A stretch of 28,743 nucleotides of DNA from a virus. This document shows, in pieces, positions 15,632-22,305 of this stretch. The DNA is taken from positions 1 to 28,743 of the IMG/VR virus record IMGVR_UViG_3300042430_001698; one strand, given 5' to 3'. The notes under the pieces are model-generated. The model was not told where the DNA came from, did not search any database, and saw only the letters and a program-made list of their open reading frames with translations. Position 1 is the stretch's first letter; every line of letters starts with the position of its first letter. A program made the position numbers and the translations under genes.

Positions 15632-17794
15632 TTAAAACAACGATGTTTGTTTTTTAACTTCAGTACAATTAATTAGATTCTTTTTAGCTATATCGAAATA
15701 ACTTTCTTTTAACTCAAATCCTATCCCTTTTCTACCCATTTTTACAGCTTGATAAACTTCGCTACCAATACCCATAAATGGTGTTAAAACAATATCACCT
15801 TTATTAGAATATAGATGTATTAGCCTTTCAATTGTATCAAGTTGAAGAGGGCATATATGTTTTTCGTCATTGTCTTCTCTACCATTTCTAAACCCTTGTA
15901 AAGTATTTGAATAGTTTATATCCATCCATACTGGAGATGCATATTTTTGCCATAAATTGACACTTAATTCTGTATTCATTACTGGGTTATTTCTTTCACC
16001 ATCTTTTCTAAATATCATTACATAATCAGGAATACCGACACGGCTCATAGTACTATCCTTTTTCACTTGTTTATGCAGTAATCCAAGTGCTTTTGTTCTT
16101 TGCATTTCAATTACTGGGTCTTTCCAAATAGTAACTCTACTTGCATAAATAAAACCTGCATCTTCAAAAGATTTTAAAATCATTCCACTAAAATCACGAA
16201 GTCCAATAAATCCTTCTTTCCCTTTTTGTATTGGCAAATCCATACAATGAATTGCCACATTTCTGCCTTGCATCATTACTCTATATAACTCTTTAATAAG
16301 AAAACTAAATTGCGTTAAAAATTCATTGTAATCTTTTGAATTACCCATATCTTCTATATGGTTTGAATAAGTATATAATTCGGCAAATGGAGGACTAAAT
16401 ACACTCAATCCAATACTTTCATTTGGTACATTTTTAATTAACTGGATACAATCACCTCTTTGTATTGAGTACCATTCATTTTTTACTTCTTTATTATCAA
16501 ATTCATTTACTTTCATAATTTTACCAGCTAAATTAAGATTAACTGCTTTTGCCATTTCCTCTTGCATAATTTCAAATTGTTTTTGTTTTGCATCTATTGC
16601 ATGTTTTACATTAGCCATTGTATCTGTTGTTATCAAATAAATATTTACTTCGTTTTTTTGACCAAAACGATAACTTCTTCTAATTGCTTGATATAAACCT
16701 TCAAATGAAAAATCTAAACTTGCAAAAATTTGATTTCTACAGTTTTGATAGTTCATTCCAAAACTTGCTATTTTGGTTTTGGTTATCAATATTCTAAATT
16801 CATTATTTGCAAATCCAAGCAGCTTGTCTTTTTTCCATTCGTTACTATCACTACCTTTAACTTCAACCGCATCAGGAATTAGTTTTTTAAGTAGTTCTCC
16901 CTCCTCGTTTTGCTTAATCCAAATGATAAAATTTTCATCAGGCTTTTCATTTATGATTTTCACTACTTCATCAAGTCGATCTACTATGGTTAATCTTAAT
17001 TCTTGATTGAAGTTTGTTGCAGAAATAATTGCATCGTTGAATAAACTGCCGTTATCTCGCTTTAATGTTTTGATTTGATTTTCCAGCAAGTTCAACTTAG
17101 GCAAATCATATCCTATCATTTCAAAACCAATATCGATAGGTTTGTTTAACATTATAGCCCAACTTCCTATAAACTGATAAAACATCTTTACAGCGTGTCC
17201 TTTTAACCTCCATTTAGCCGTTTCCCCTCCATCGTGAACAAAATACATTGCTAACATCTCATTTCTGCTCATAACGTCTAAAAATTCACTATGATTACCT
17301 AACTCCATTGGATCATTTGGGGATGGAGTAGCAGTACAAGCTAATTTATAAGGTGTTTTTATAAAATTATCAATTATTTGTTTTTTGGTAGCACCTTCAA
17401 AATTTTTTAAAATGCTGCTTTCATCAAGTACAATACCACTATAAATTGAAGAATTAATATTATCAATCTGCTCGTAATTTTTAACATGTATATGTGTCAT
17501 GTCAATACCAAATTTTAATCCCTCTTGTATTGTTTGAGAAGTTACTGCTAGAGGTGCCAAAATTAAAACTGGTTTATTAGTAAATTTATATACTTGATTT
17601 GCCCATTCTAATTGCATTAATGTTTTACCCAATCCACAATCGGCAAAAATCGCATACTTACCAGCTTTTAAAGCACGTTTAACAATAAATTTTTGAAAAG
17701 GAAACATAGCCTTATTTAAATTACTATCTTCAATTTCAAATCCTGATAAAACGTGTGTTTTTTGTTTTTTGTTAATAAATTCTAAATACTCCAT
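15632..17794 (-). CDS. SNF2-type helicase fused to a DNA adenine/N4-cytosine methyltransferase
   Basis: A 720-residue, two-domain protein. The N-terminal helicase (about residues 30-430) has Walker A GLGKT (54-58), motif II DESS (124-127), motif III TATPSPND (154-161), and motifs V and VI as KIASFGMNYQ and QAIRRSYRFGQ, the SNF2 signature. The C-terminal methyltransferase (about residues 460-715) has motif IV SPPF in LSVFSPPFAELY and motif I after it in TPFMGIGSEVYQAVKMGRKG, a beta-class order. SPP[YF] fits N6-adenine or N4-cytosine methylation. No nuclease domain is visible, so this is not a complete type I, III or ISP restriction enzyme. A role in protecting phage DNA is inferred. The gene is very AT-rich and has its own promoter and structured leader. 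Confidence 0.85.
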   Translation of the reverse strand: MEYLEFINKKQKTHVLSGFEIEDSNLNKAMFPFQKFIVKRALKAGKYAIFADCGLGKTLMQLEWANQVYKFTNKPVLILAPLAVTSQTIQEGLKFGIDMTHIHVKNYEQIDNINSSIYSGIVLDESSILKNFEGATKKQIIDNFIKTPYKLACTATPSPNDPMELGNHSEFLDVMSRNEMLAMYFVHDGGETAKWRLKGHAVKMFYQFIGSWAIMLNKPIDIGFEMIGYDLPKLNLLENQIKTLKRDNGSLFNDAIISATNFNQELRLTIVDRLDEVVKIINEKPDENFIIWIKQNEEGELLKKLIPDAVEVKGSDSNEWKKDKLLGFANNEFRILITKTKIASFGMNYQNCRNQIFASLDFSFEGLYQAIRRSYRFGQKNEVNIYLITTDTMANVKHAIDAKQKQFEIMQEEMAKAVNLNLAGKIMKVNEFDNKEVKNEWYSIQRGDCIQLIKNVPNESIGLSVFSPPFAELYTYSNHIEDMGNSKDYNEFLTQFSFLIKELYRVMMQGRNVAIHCMDLPIQKGKEGFIGLRDFSGMILKSFEDAGFIYASRVTIWKDPVIEMQRTKALGLLHKQVKKDSTMSRVGIPDYVMIFRKDGERNNPVMNTELSVNLWQKYASPVWMDINYSNTLQGFRNGREDNDEKHICPLQLDTIERLIHLYSNKGDIVLTPFMGIGSEVYQAVKMGRKGIGFELKESYFDIAKKNLINCTEVKKQTSLF

Positions 17795-17810
17795 TTTTTT
17801 AAGTTTAAAT

Positions 17811-17919
17811 AAAAAACCCCAAAATCAGAAGCCTCTACACTTCATCATTCAGGGTTTTAGGTGATAATCACCATAATCTTGCATACAGTAGAGGATGTAT
17901 GGTAAAGCTATTGCTTTAC
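17811..17919 (-). ncRNA. Structured leader/small RNA with kissing hairpins, copy 2
   Basis: Minus strand, same architecture as the element at 15508-15612. Hairpin A: seven pairs (17913-17919 with 17902-17908). Hairpin B: CATAC/GTATG (17897-17901 with 17882-17886). Hairpin C: GGTGA/TCACC (17860-17872). A closing stem AAAACCC/GGGTTTT (17852-17858 with 17813-17819) encloses hairpin D, GAAG/CTTC (17840-17843 with 17828-17831). Seven bases of loop B (17888-17894) are perfectly complementary to seven bases of loop D (17832-17838). The loop sequences differ from copy 1, so the pairing covaries. The final stem runs into a U-tract. The helicase-methyltransferase start lies 17 bases downstream. Confidence 0.72.
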
Positions 17920-17924
17920 AGTTA

Positions 17925-17957
17925 CAAATATAATACTTTAATTATTTTGCGCTTCAA
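17925..17957 (-). promoter_or_regulatory. Bacteroidota-type promoter with repressor half-site
   Basis: 17932-17925 on the minus strand is TATATTTG, with a possible TTG at 17957-17955 (spacer 22). The bases just upstream read AAGTATT, overlapping the -7 element by one base. This is the same geometry as the half-sites of the operator palindrome at 22965-22978. The predicted start is at hairpin A of the structured RNA. The promoter overlaps the stop region of the 118-residue gene upstream. Confidence 0.68.
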
Positions 17958-18294
17958 TGCAAATTGTATTTATTTTTTCGATTAGTTCTCTGCGCTTTTC
18001 CAGTGGCAAAGTAGATAAACCAGCTACCGACCTACCAATGTTCTCGTACATTATGTCAATAGCATCCGCATCATCTCGCAAAAACTTGCTAAAATATTTA
18101 AGCAAAATTCTCATTTCACCATTGGTTTTAATTAGCTGTGGCATTATAGGCTTTTCAGTGTCTAAATGATAAATATATGCTTTATGTGGCATTATGGAAT
18201 CTATCCATCCCTGCGCCATGTGCAAATGACCTGCAATGTTAGAAAATGCCGTGAAAATCTCTTCTGTAATACTGGGTTGTGTTGTCGTTTCCAT
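17938..18294 (-). CDS. Hypothetical helical protein
   Basis: A 118-residue, mostly helical soluble protein. It contains a run of charged helices near the C-terminus (LPLEKRRELIEKINTICIEAQ). There is no membrane segment or catalytic motif that I recognise. It starts one base after the stop of the upstream reading frame (ATG in the context AATAACATGGAAAC, used by several early genes here). It lies in the replication region but its role is unknown. Confidence 0.6.
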   Translation of the reverse strand: METTTQPSITEEIFTAFSNIAGHLHMAQGWIDSIMPHKAYIYHLDTEKPIMPQLIKTNGEMRILLKYFSKFLRDDADAIDIMYENIGRSVAGLSTLPLEKRRELIEKINTICIEAQNN

Positions 18295-18295
18295 G

Positions 18296-18646
18296 TTATT
18301 TAAAGAATATAAATTTTAGGTAGTTAATCAAAGATATAGCCGTTCTTTTCAAAGAAATTGACAAGCCCGAATAGTTTTTGCTCTTTTTTTTTAAAGCTGT
18401 TTCTTTGCGCTTTAACTCGGCTTCAATACGCACTTGTTCAGGTGTTGGTAGCAGTTCCGATTGGATACGGTGAAACATAACGATCGTGGACTTAACTTGT
18501 CCAATTTTGGCTTTCCCGATATTAGGGGAAATGTAATCATCATTAGCGGCCAGCATCATATTGTGCGTTAATTCCATTTGATACTTTAAGCCATCATACA
18601 AATAGGTAGCATTTCGACCTACAATTTTTAGATTTTCGATTTTCAT
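18296..18646 (-). CDS. Hypothetical early protein, with possible -1 frameshift C-terminus
   Basis: 116 residues from MKIENLKIVG. I choose ATG 18646 because a TACCTTTG promoter at 18670-18663 lies downstream of the longer open start at 18781. The protein has a basic, Lys-rich helix (VRIEAELKRKETALKKK) and no known motif. Within that helix the message reads through nine A (minus strand, 18392-18384) as A AAA AAG, a classical -1 slippery heptamer. After a -1 shift the protein would continue EQKLFGLVNFFEKNGYIFD and stop at 18324 (about 107 residues). That ending looks more protein-like than the zero-frame tail. It could be programmed, a mutation, or a homopolymer miscall. Confidence 0.6.
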   Translation of the reverse strand: MKIENLKIVGRNATYLYDGLKYQMELTHNMMLAANDDYISPNIGKAKIGQVKSTIVMFHRIQSELLPTPEQVRIEAELKRKETALKKKSKNYSGLSISLKRTAISLINYLKFIFFK

Positions 18647-18662
18647 AATTTTAAAATTAGTG

Positions 18663-18708
18663 CAAAGGTATAGGGGAGTGGTGGGATGTTTGGTCTTAGT
18701 TCCCCTAT
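18663..18708 (-). promoter_or_regulatory. Promoter TACCTTTG with overlapping 8-bp inverted repeat
   Basis: 18670-18663 on the minus strand reads TACCTTTG. It would start transcription about 13 bases before ATG 18646. Perfect arms ATAGGGGA (18670-18677) and TCCCCTAT (18701-18708), 23 bp apart, overlap the -7 element and span the upstream promoter region. A dimeric regulator could bind here. The arms could also form a hairpin in read-through RNA from the upstream genes. Confidence 0.55.
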
Positions 18709-18717
18709 CCTCTGCGG

Positions 18718-18869
18718 TTTTATCGTTTAAATTTAGGATTTCCAATAATTGATTTCCATTTTTCTTTATAAATAAAATCAACTACTTTTTTTGGTGTTTG
18801 ATATACAAACAATTTTTCTAGTGCTGTTTTTAAATATATACTTGTTTCCATAAATTTTATCGTTTAAAT
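18718..18869. repeat. 15-bp direct repeats bracketing a small gene
   Basis: TTTTATCGTTTAAAT occurs at 18718-18732 and 18855-18869, 137 bp apart. Each copy encodes the last residues and stop (FKR-stop on the minus strand) of a gene: the 43-residue gene and the RuvC-like gene. This is the footprint of a small insertion or a duplication by recombination between short repeats. Confidence 0.7.
18720..18851 (-). CDS. 43-residue protein, function unknown
   Basis: Open frame METSIYLKTALEKLF to KFKR, 43 residues, from ATG 18851. The start context is TTTATGGAAAC, like other early genes here, and it begins five bases after the stop of the RuvC-like gene. A helix followed by basic residues; no membrane segment. 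Both ends lie within a 15-bp direct repeat, so it may have been acquired or duplicated as a unit. Coding status is supported by start context and tight spacing only. Confidence 0.45.
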   Translation of the reverse strand: METSIYLKTALEKLFVYQTPKKVVDFIYKEKWKSIIGNPKFKR

Positions 18870-19276
18870 ACTATCATGGCGGCATCCCTGCCATGCTCAT
18901 TGGTTTTACTATCGTATCCAGTCAACTTGACAAAATAATCGTGGCTAACTTTCTTAAGGTTACCTTGCAATTTTGTAGGCTTGTAAGGTATAGAATAATC
19001 ATCCAAAAACTCGACTATGTGGCGATAGGTTTGCTTTACAGCACCAGCACCTTGCAACCTTGCATCACTTGCTTTTTTTCCACCAAAACTTATCCATGTA
19101 TTTGGGTTTTCAATGTACACCTCTATACTATTTGTTCTCCAAGCTTTTAAGGTATCGAATAACTCATGCAAAGACAAAGAACAACAATGCGTAAGTTCAG
19201 CTAACTGCCTATCGTAAATTGCAAAGCCACAATTAATGCCAGGATCTATACCTACAGCGTACCTATAAGAATGCAT
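18857..19276 (-). CDS. RuvC-like Holliday junction resolvase
   Basis: 139 residues from MHSYRYAVGIDPG; a longer start at 19291 is possible. It is an RNase H-fold nuclease of the RuvC type. GIDPGINCG gives the first catalytic aspartate (D11), YIENP gives E56, and EHGRDAAMI gives H128 and D131, so the three-acid-plus-histidine site is complete. It would resolve branched DNA from recombination or replication before packaging. It overlaps the upstream gene by about 14 bases in a run of tightly packed recombination genes. Confidence 0.82.
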   Translation of the reverse strand: MHSYRYAVGIDPGINCGFAIYDRQLAELTHCCSLSLHELFDTLKAWRTNSIEVYIENPNTWISFGGKKASDARLQGAGAVKQTYRHIVEFLDDYSIPYKPTKLQGNLKKVSHDYFVKLTGYDSKTNEHGRDAAMIVFKR

Positions 19277-19613
19277 ATTGCCCATTTTCATCTATTTGCA
19301 TGTAAGGTCCTTCATCTTCATTCCTTAGCTTCCTCAGCGTAAACTTATCCGAATGTTGAGGATATTGAGATATAAACAATCGAGTAAAATACGGGATAAA
19401 CGAGTTATTTATTTTGAAATTGCTGTCATTTGTTTTAAGGTAGTGCTCCCACCTTATGACCTCGCCTATCAAATAAAATGATAGTTTATCTCGACCCATT
19501 TCAATAGCCTTAAATGCAAACTCTTTAAATCTACTATACACTATCGGATTCTCTCGATTGTATTTCTCGAATGATTCCCGAATGGTTTGACCAGTTAATG
19601 CTTTGTGATTCAT
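19263..19613 (-). CDS. Conserved-type phage protein, function unknown
   Basis: A 116-residue soluble, mostly helical protein. EVIRWEHYLKT and FKINNSFIPYFTRLFISQYP (about residues 50-85) form a recognisable block seen in hypothetical proteins of many phages of diverse bacteria. No catalytic motif is apparent. It lies between the C5 methyltransferase and the RuvC-like gene, three bases from the first and overlapping the second, which suggests a role in early DNA metabolism. Confidence 0.62.
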   Translation of the reverse strand: MNHKALTGQTIRESFEKYNRENPIVYSRFKEFAFKAIEMGRDKLSFYLIGEVIRWEHYLKTNDSNFKINNSFIPYFTRLFISQYPQHSDKFTLRKLRNEDEGPYMQIDENGQYAFL

Positions 19614-19615
19614 AG

Positions 19616-20266
19616 CTAAAATAATAATTGTTGTTTTAAATTTGATTTTCCAATAATTCCTCTTGCTGTGTTAAATATGGTTAGTCCTGCTTCATAATCT
19701 ACCAGGTTACGAGCAATTTTATCAAGTCTTTGACTCCCTTTGTATTTTGTAAAATCATAATCATGGAATTCTGACAATTGTTTTATGTCTCCAACTTCTA
19801 TCATATTTTTGAACATTTTTCTTTGTCCTATATTATTTGGCAAATTAAAGTTGCACCAATACAAATGGCGACCTATCTTTTTTGCTGGTAATAATGGCTC
19901 ATAATAAGGGATAACATTTTCAACTACATATTTGCCATCAAAATAATTTTCCAAAAAAAGTATTTCTTCATATAGTTTTAAATCAGGATATAATGGAATA
20001 AAATTATCTCTGTTTTTTTGACTTATTCTTACTCTGCTATGGCTCGGACAAGGTGGCGAACTCCATATAAAATCAAACTCCTTAAAGTGTTCTAATAAAT
20101 ATTGATGCGCATCGGCAACTATTACCTTATCATTAGGAAAACGCTCTTGGTACATTCTTGCTAATTCAGGGTCAAGTTCAACTGCTGTTACTTCGCAATC
20201 TGTCCATTTGTACCTGTTGCCGCCAAGACACGCATAAAGATTTAAAACTTTAAAAGGCTTTTTCAT
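19616..20266 (-). CDS. DNA cytosine-C5 methyltransferase, short form
   Basis: A 216-residue protein. Motif I is LNLYACLGG (8-16), an acidic motif II residue lies in AVELDPE, motif IV is SPPCPSHSR with catalytic C73, and motif VI is VVENV (114-118). These identify the C5 family, which methylates the cytosine ring carbon. At 216 residues it is far shorter than typical members (over 300), so the target-recognition domain is small or reduced. Whether motifs IX and X are present is not clear. The gene is markedly AT-rich compared with the genes to its right, hinting at separate acquisition. It overlaps the upstream gene as TAATG. Confidence 0.82.
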   Translation of the reverse strand: MKKPFKVLNLYACLGGNRYKWTDCEVTAVELDPELARMYQERFPNDKVIVADAHQYLLEHFKEFDFIWSSPPCPSHSRVRISQKNRDNFIPLYPDLKLYEEILFLENYFDGKYVVENVIPYYEPLLPAKKIGRHLYWCNFNLPNNIGQRKMFKNMIEVGDIKQLSEFHDYDFTKYKGSQRLDKIARNLVDYEAGLTIFNTARGIIGKSNLKQQLLF

Positions 20267-20499
20267 TAGTTTAAATCATTTTCATAGTTTATACATCCGT
20301 TCCAATCAGGATTGCCGTTGCTTTTGCATGGTATTTCCTCAACCAATATTCCATCGACTTTGCAATATCCTAAGCCGTTTTCGTTGCAGTATTGTTGGGC
20401 AGTGGCAAAGGATATGCCAGGCACATTTTGCCCAGCATATCTTTTTAACTCGCCATCTAATGGGCTGATTGCCCAAATACTTGTTGTAAATATTTTCAT
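20266..20499 (-). CDS. Small protein, function unknown
   Basis: A 77-residue protein starting MKIFTTSIWAISPLDGE. The segment GISFATAQQYCNENGLGYCKVDG resembles a short helix-strand unit often found in small phage orphans. It has several cysteines but no complete zinc motif. It starts one base after the OB-like gene upstream and couples by TAATG to the methyltransferase. Confidence 0.6.
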   Translation of the reverse strand: MKIFTTSIWAISPLDGELKRYAGQNVPGISFATAQQYCNENGLGYCKVDGILVEEIPCKSNGNPDWNGCINYENDLN

Positions 20500-20500
20500 G

Positions 20501-20746
20501 TTAGAATGGAAATTTGTCAGTTAATTTTTCTTCAGGCTTCCAAGTATCGACTTCGACAGAATGTGTCTTACCATATTGGTCAGGCTCACGCTTGCCAACT
20601 ACTTTTAGTTTGATGTACTTTTTACCGTTTTTGCCTTCGGTAATAAACTCTTTTGGCAAGTCCGATAAACATACGCTTATGTTTACAATGTCAAATTTGT
20701 CGGCTTTTTTGCCACTACCACAATAGATTCTGTTTTGCTTTTCCAT
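20501..20746 (-). CDS. Small beta-rich protein of the recombination cluster
   Basis: An 81-residue protein. Strand-rich pattern FDIVNISVCLSDLP, then GKKYIKLKVVGKREP, then HSVEVDTW, with many lysines and an acidic, Pro-rich end ending in Phe (KLTDKFPF). An aromatic, acidic C-terminal tip next to an annealing protein and exonuclease is reminiscent of single-strand binding proteins, but at this size the match is only suggestive. Function unproven. Confidence 0.58.
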   Translation of the reverse strand: MEKQNRIYCGSGKKADKFDIVNISVCLSDLPKEFITEGKNGKKYIKLKVVGKREPDQYGKTHSVEVDTWKPEEKLTDKFPF

Positions 20747-20750
20747 TTTA

Positions 20751-21500
20751 TTATTTGTTTAAGGTGTAAAAAAATTCGTTTTCTAATCGATAGATTGATT
20801 TGACATTAAAGATGTTACTAGCATCAGAAAGGTATCTGTATTCAACACCAATTTCTAAATCGAAAAAGAATCTATCATAATCGATAATCTCAGCTGATTT
20901 AAGCATTTCAATCATTTCTATTTTTTTTGAGTGCCAGTTGTCAACAGCCTGCATTATTTCATCTTGTATTAGACTATCTTTAGGTAATTCCAATAGCTTT
21001 ACTCTGCGTTCCAATTTGATTGGAAACTCTTGCCAATCTTCCATACCAAAGGTTTCAGGCTTGGTGCAATAGAATAGCAAGTAGCTTGTATTGGCGCCAG
21101 TAGCAATCATCTGCATTTGAAGTTGGTAAACGTATGCCCTCTTTACCGAACGCACGTTGCAATAGAAATTAAAAGGCGAAGATGGACATTTAACGTCTAA
21201 AGGCACATCACCTATTAAGACATCTGGCGAAGCACCACAACGGTTATCTATGGCAATGTATTGGTCATACCAAATGGAATCGGCAAACAATGGCTTAACT
21301 GCAAACTCAAAAGCGTTATATTGGTTTGTAATGCCGTGTCGCATTTCAGCGGTTTCAATTTTTTTATTGATGCCAATTTCACGCATGGCCAATTCCAATA
21401 CATAGCTTTGGCAAGTTTTGGTTTTGCTCTTATCGGAAGGGCATAGCTTATGCACACTGCTTGCCGAAATTGCACTTTTGGGTTTCTCAATAGTTTCCAT
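20751..21500 (-). CDS. YqaJ/lambda-exonuclease-type recombination nuclease
   Basis: 249 residues from ATG 21500. I prefer this to GTG 21512 because it lies two bases after the ERF stop in the ATTATGGAAAC context. It has a PD-(D/E)xK nuclease core: MRHG near residues 53-56, SPD with D93, VPLDVKCP with D102 and K104, then YVYQLQMQM, the glutamine motif of YqaJ enzymes. It would degrade one strand of double-stranded DNA to expose single strands for the ERF protein encoded just upstream. The pair forms a Red-like recombination module. Confidence 0.84.
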   Translation of the reverse strand: METIEKPKSAISASSVHKLCPSDKSKTKTCQSYVLELAMREIGINKKIETAEMRHGITNQYNAFEFAVKPLFADSIWYDQYIAIDNRCGASPDVLIGDVPLDVKCPSSPFNFYCNVRSVKRAYVYQLQMQMIATGANTSYLLFYCTKPETFGMEDWQEFPIKLERRVKLLELPKDSLIQDEIMQAVDNWHSKKIEMIEMLKSAEIIDYDRFFFDLEIGVEYRYLSDASNIFNVKSIYRLENEFFYTLNK

Positions 21501-21502
21501 AA

Positions 21503-22099
21503 TTATTGACACAAAGATTTAAGTAAAGCAGTCTGCTCATCTGACAATTTGTAAGCTGAAAATGCACGTTCTAATACGGCTTGTTTGCCTTTGGAATCGG
21601 CAGCCATTTTGGCAGCATTGGTCATTTTTTCAAAGGTAGGCATGTCACATTGCTTTTTGGCTTCTGCTTTCGCTTCGGCTGTTATTGTAGGCTTTATATC
21701 CTCTTTGCCATGCGTGTTGGTAGCATCGCTGTCCTTTGCATCATCAAGACTTAAAAGCCCATTAAGTGCAAATTTGCGAGCGTATGAACTGCTGGCACCA
21801 GTCACTTGGCTTCCATCCATACCTTTCTTACTTTCCTCTTCTCTCGCAAATGCTGTATTTGACCAGCTGTCTTTGCCGTTGGTAATTGTGGCCGTAGCTT
21901 TTACATAATACCTATCGCCCACTTGCACAATTTCGTCATTTAGCGTAACCCAAAAACCAAGTGGGTTTATGATTGGTTTTAAGGCTTCCAAGATGTCCTC
22001 GCACGAACGGTACGAGTAATTGCCAAAGTTATTCCGTTGGCCTTTGGGTGCTTTTAATTTAGCCTGAATCTCGGCAAGTGTTGTTGTGTTCTTTTCCAT
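21503..22099 (-). CDS. ERF-family single-strand annealing protein
   Basis: A 198-residue protein. GNYSYRSCEDILEALKPI (about residues 26-43) and GASSSYARKFALNGLLSLDD (about residues 101-120) are the conserved blocks of the ERF family (P22 Erf). A variable C-terminal region rich in Lys and Ala follows. It binds single-stranded DNA and anneals complementary strands during recombination and genome circularisation or concatemer formation. It lies directly before the YqaJ-type nuclease. The start context is ATAACTATGGAAAAG. Confidence 0.86.
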   Translation of the reverse strand: MEKNTTTLAEIQAKLKAPKGQRNNFGNYSYRSCEDILEALKPIINPLGFWVTLNDEIVQVGDRYYVKATATITNGKDSWSNTAFAREEESKKGMDGSQVTGASSSYARKFALNGLLSLDDAKDSDATNTHGKEDIKPTITAEAKAEAKKQCDMPTFEKMTNAAKMAADSKGKQAVLERAFSAYKLSDEQTALLKSLCQ

Positions 22100-22101
22100 A
22101 G

Positions 22102-22305
22102 TTATAAAGATGAGTTTAAAATTGACTTTGTAAATATTACTTTTTGTATCGATTGATGGACACGAGCACCATCACGCAAATTGGCGTATAATTCGTCTAT
22201 TTTGTCTTTCGCATCTTGTTGGTCAACATAAACAAACTGCTCAGGATTCATTCGATTAGAGGGGTGCAATACCTGCACCACCACTACTTCCATTAAATTG
22301 CTCAT
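22102..22305 (-). CDS. Small early protein, possible member of the SKxxA-YKxW family
   Basis: A 67-residue protein (MSNLMEVVVVQVLHPS). A hydrophobic strand is followed by FVYVDQQDAKDKIDELYANL and a second strand. The order strand, helix with an A-K/x pattern, strand resembles the proteins at 22302-22493 and 12587-12751 but is more diverged. It overlaps the upstream gene by ATGA. Function unknown. Confidence 0.55.
   Translation of the reverse strand: MSNLMEVVVVQVLHPSNRMNPEQFVYVDQQDAKDKIDELYANLRDGARVHQSIQKVIFTKSILNSSL

Noticed and set aside
15632-17794. Complete restriction-modification enzyme.
   Set aside because: Helicase and methyltransferase motifs are present but I see no nuclease motif in this or adjacent genes.
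17811-17919. Hammerhead ribozyme, suggested by CTGAATGATGAAG in the RNA copy 2.
   Set aside because: The CUGANGA and GAAA core and three helices are not present in the right order, and copy 1 lacks them.
18647-18781. The longer N-terminus (45 extra residues) of the gene ending at 18296.
   Set aside because: A TACCTTTG promoter and inverted repeat lie inside it, a separate 43-residue gene overlaps it, and the residues look like translated non-coding sequence.
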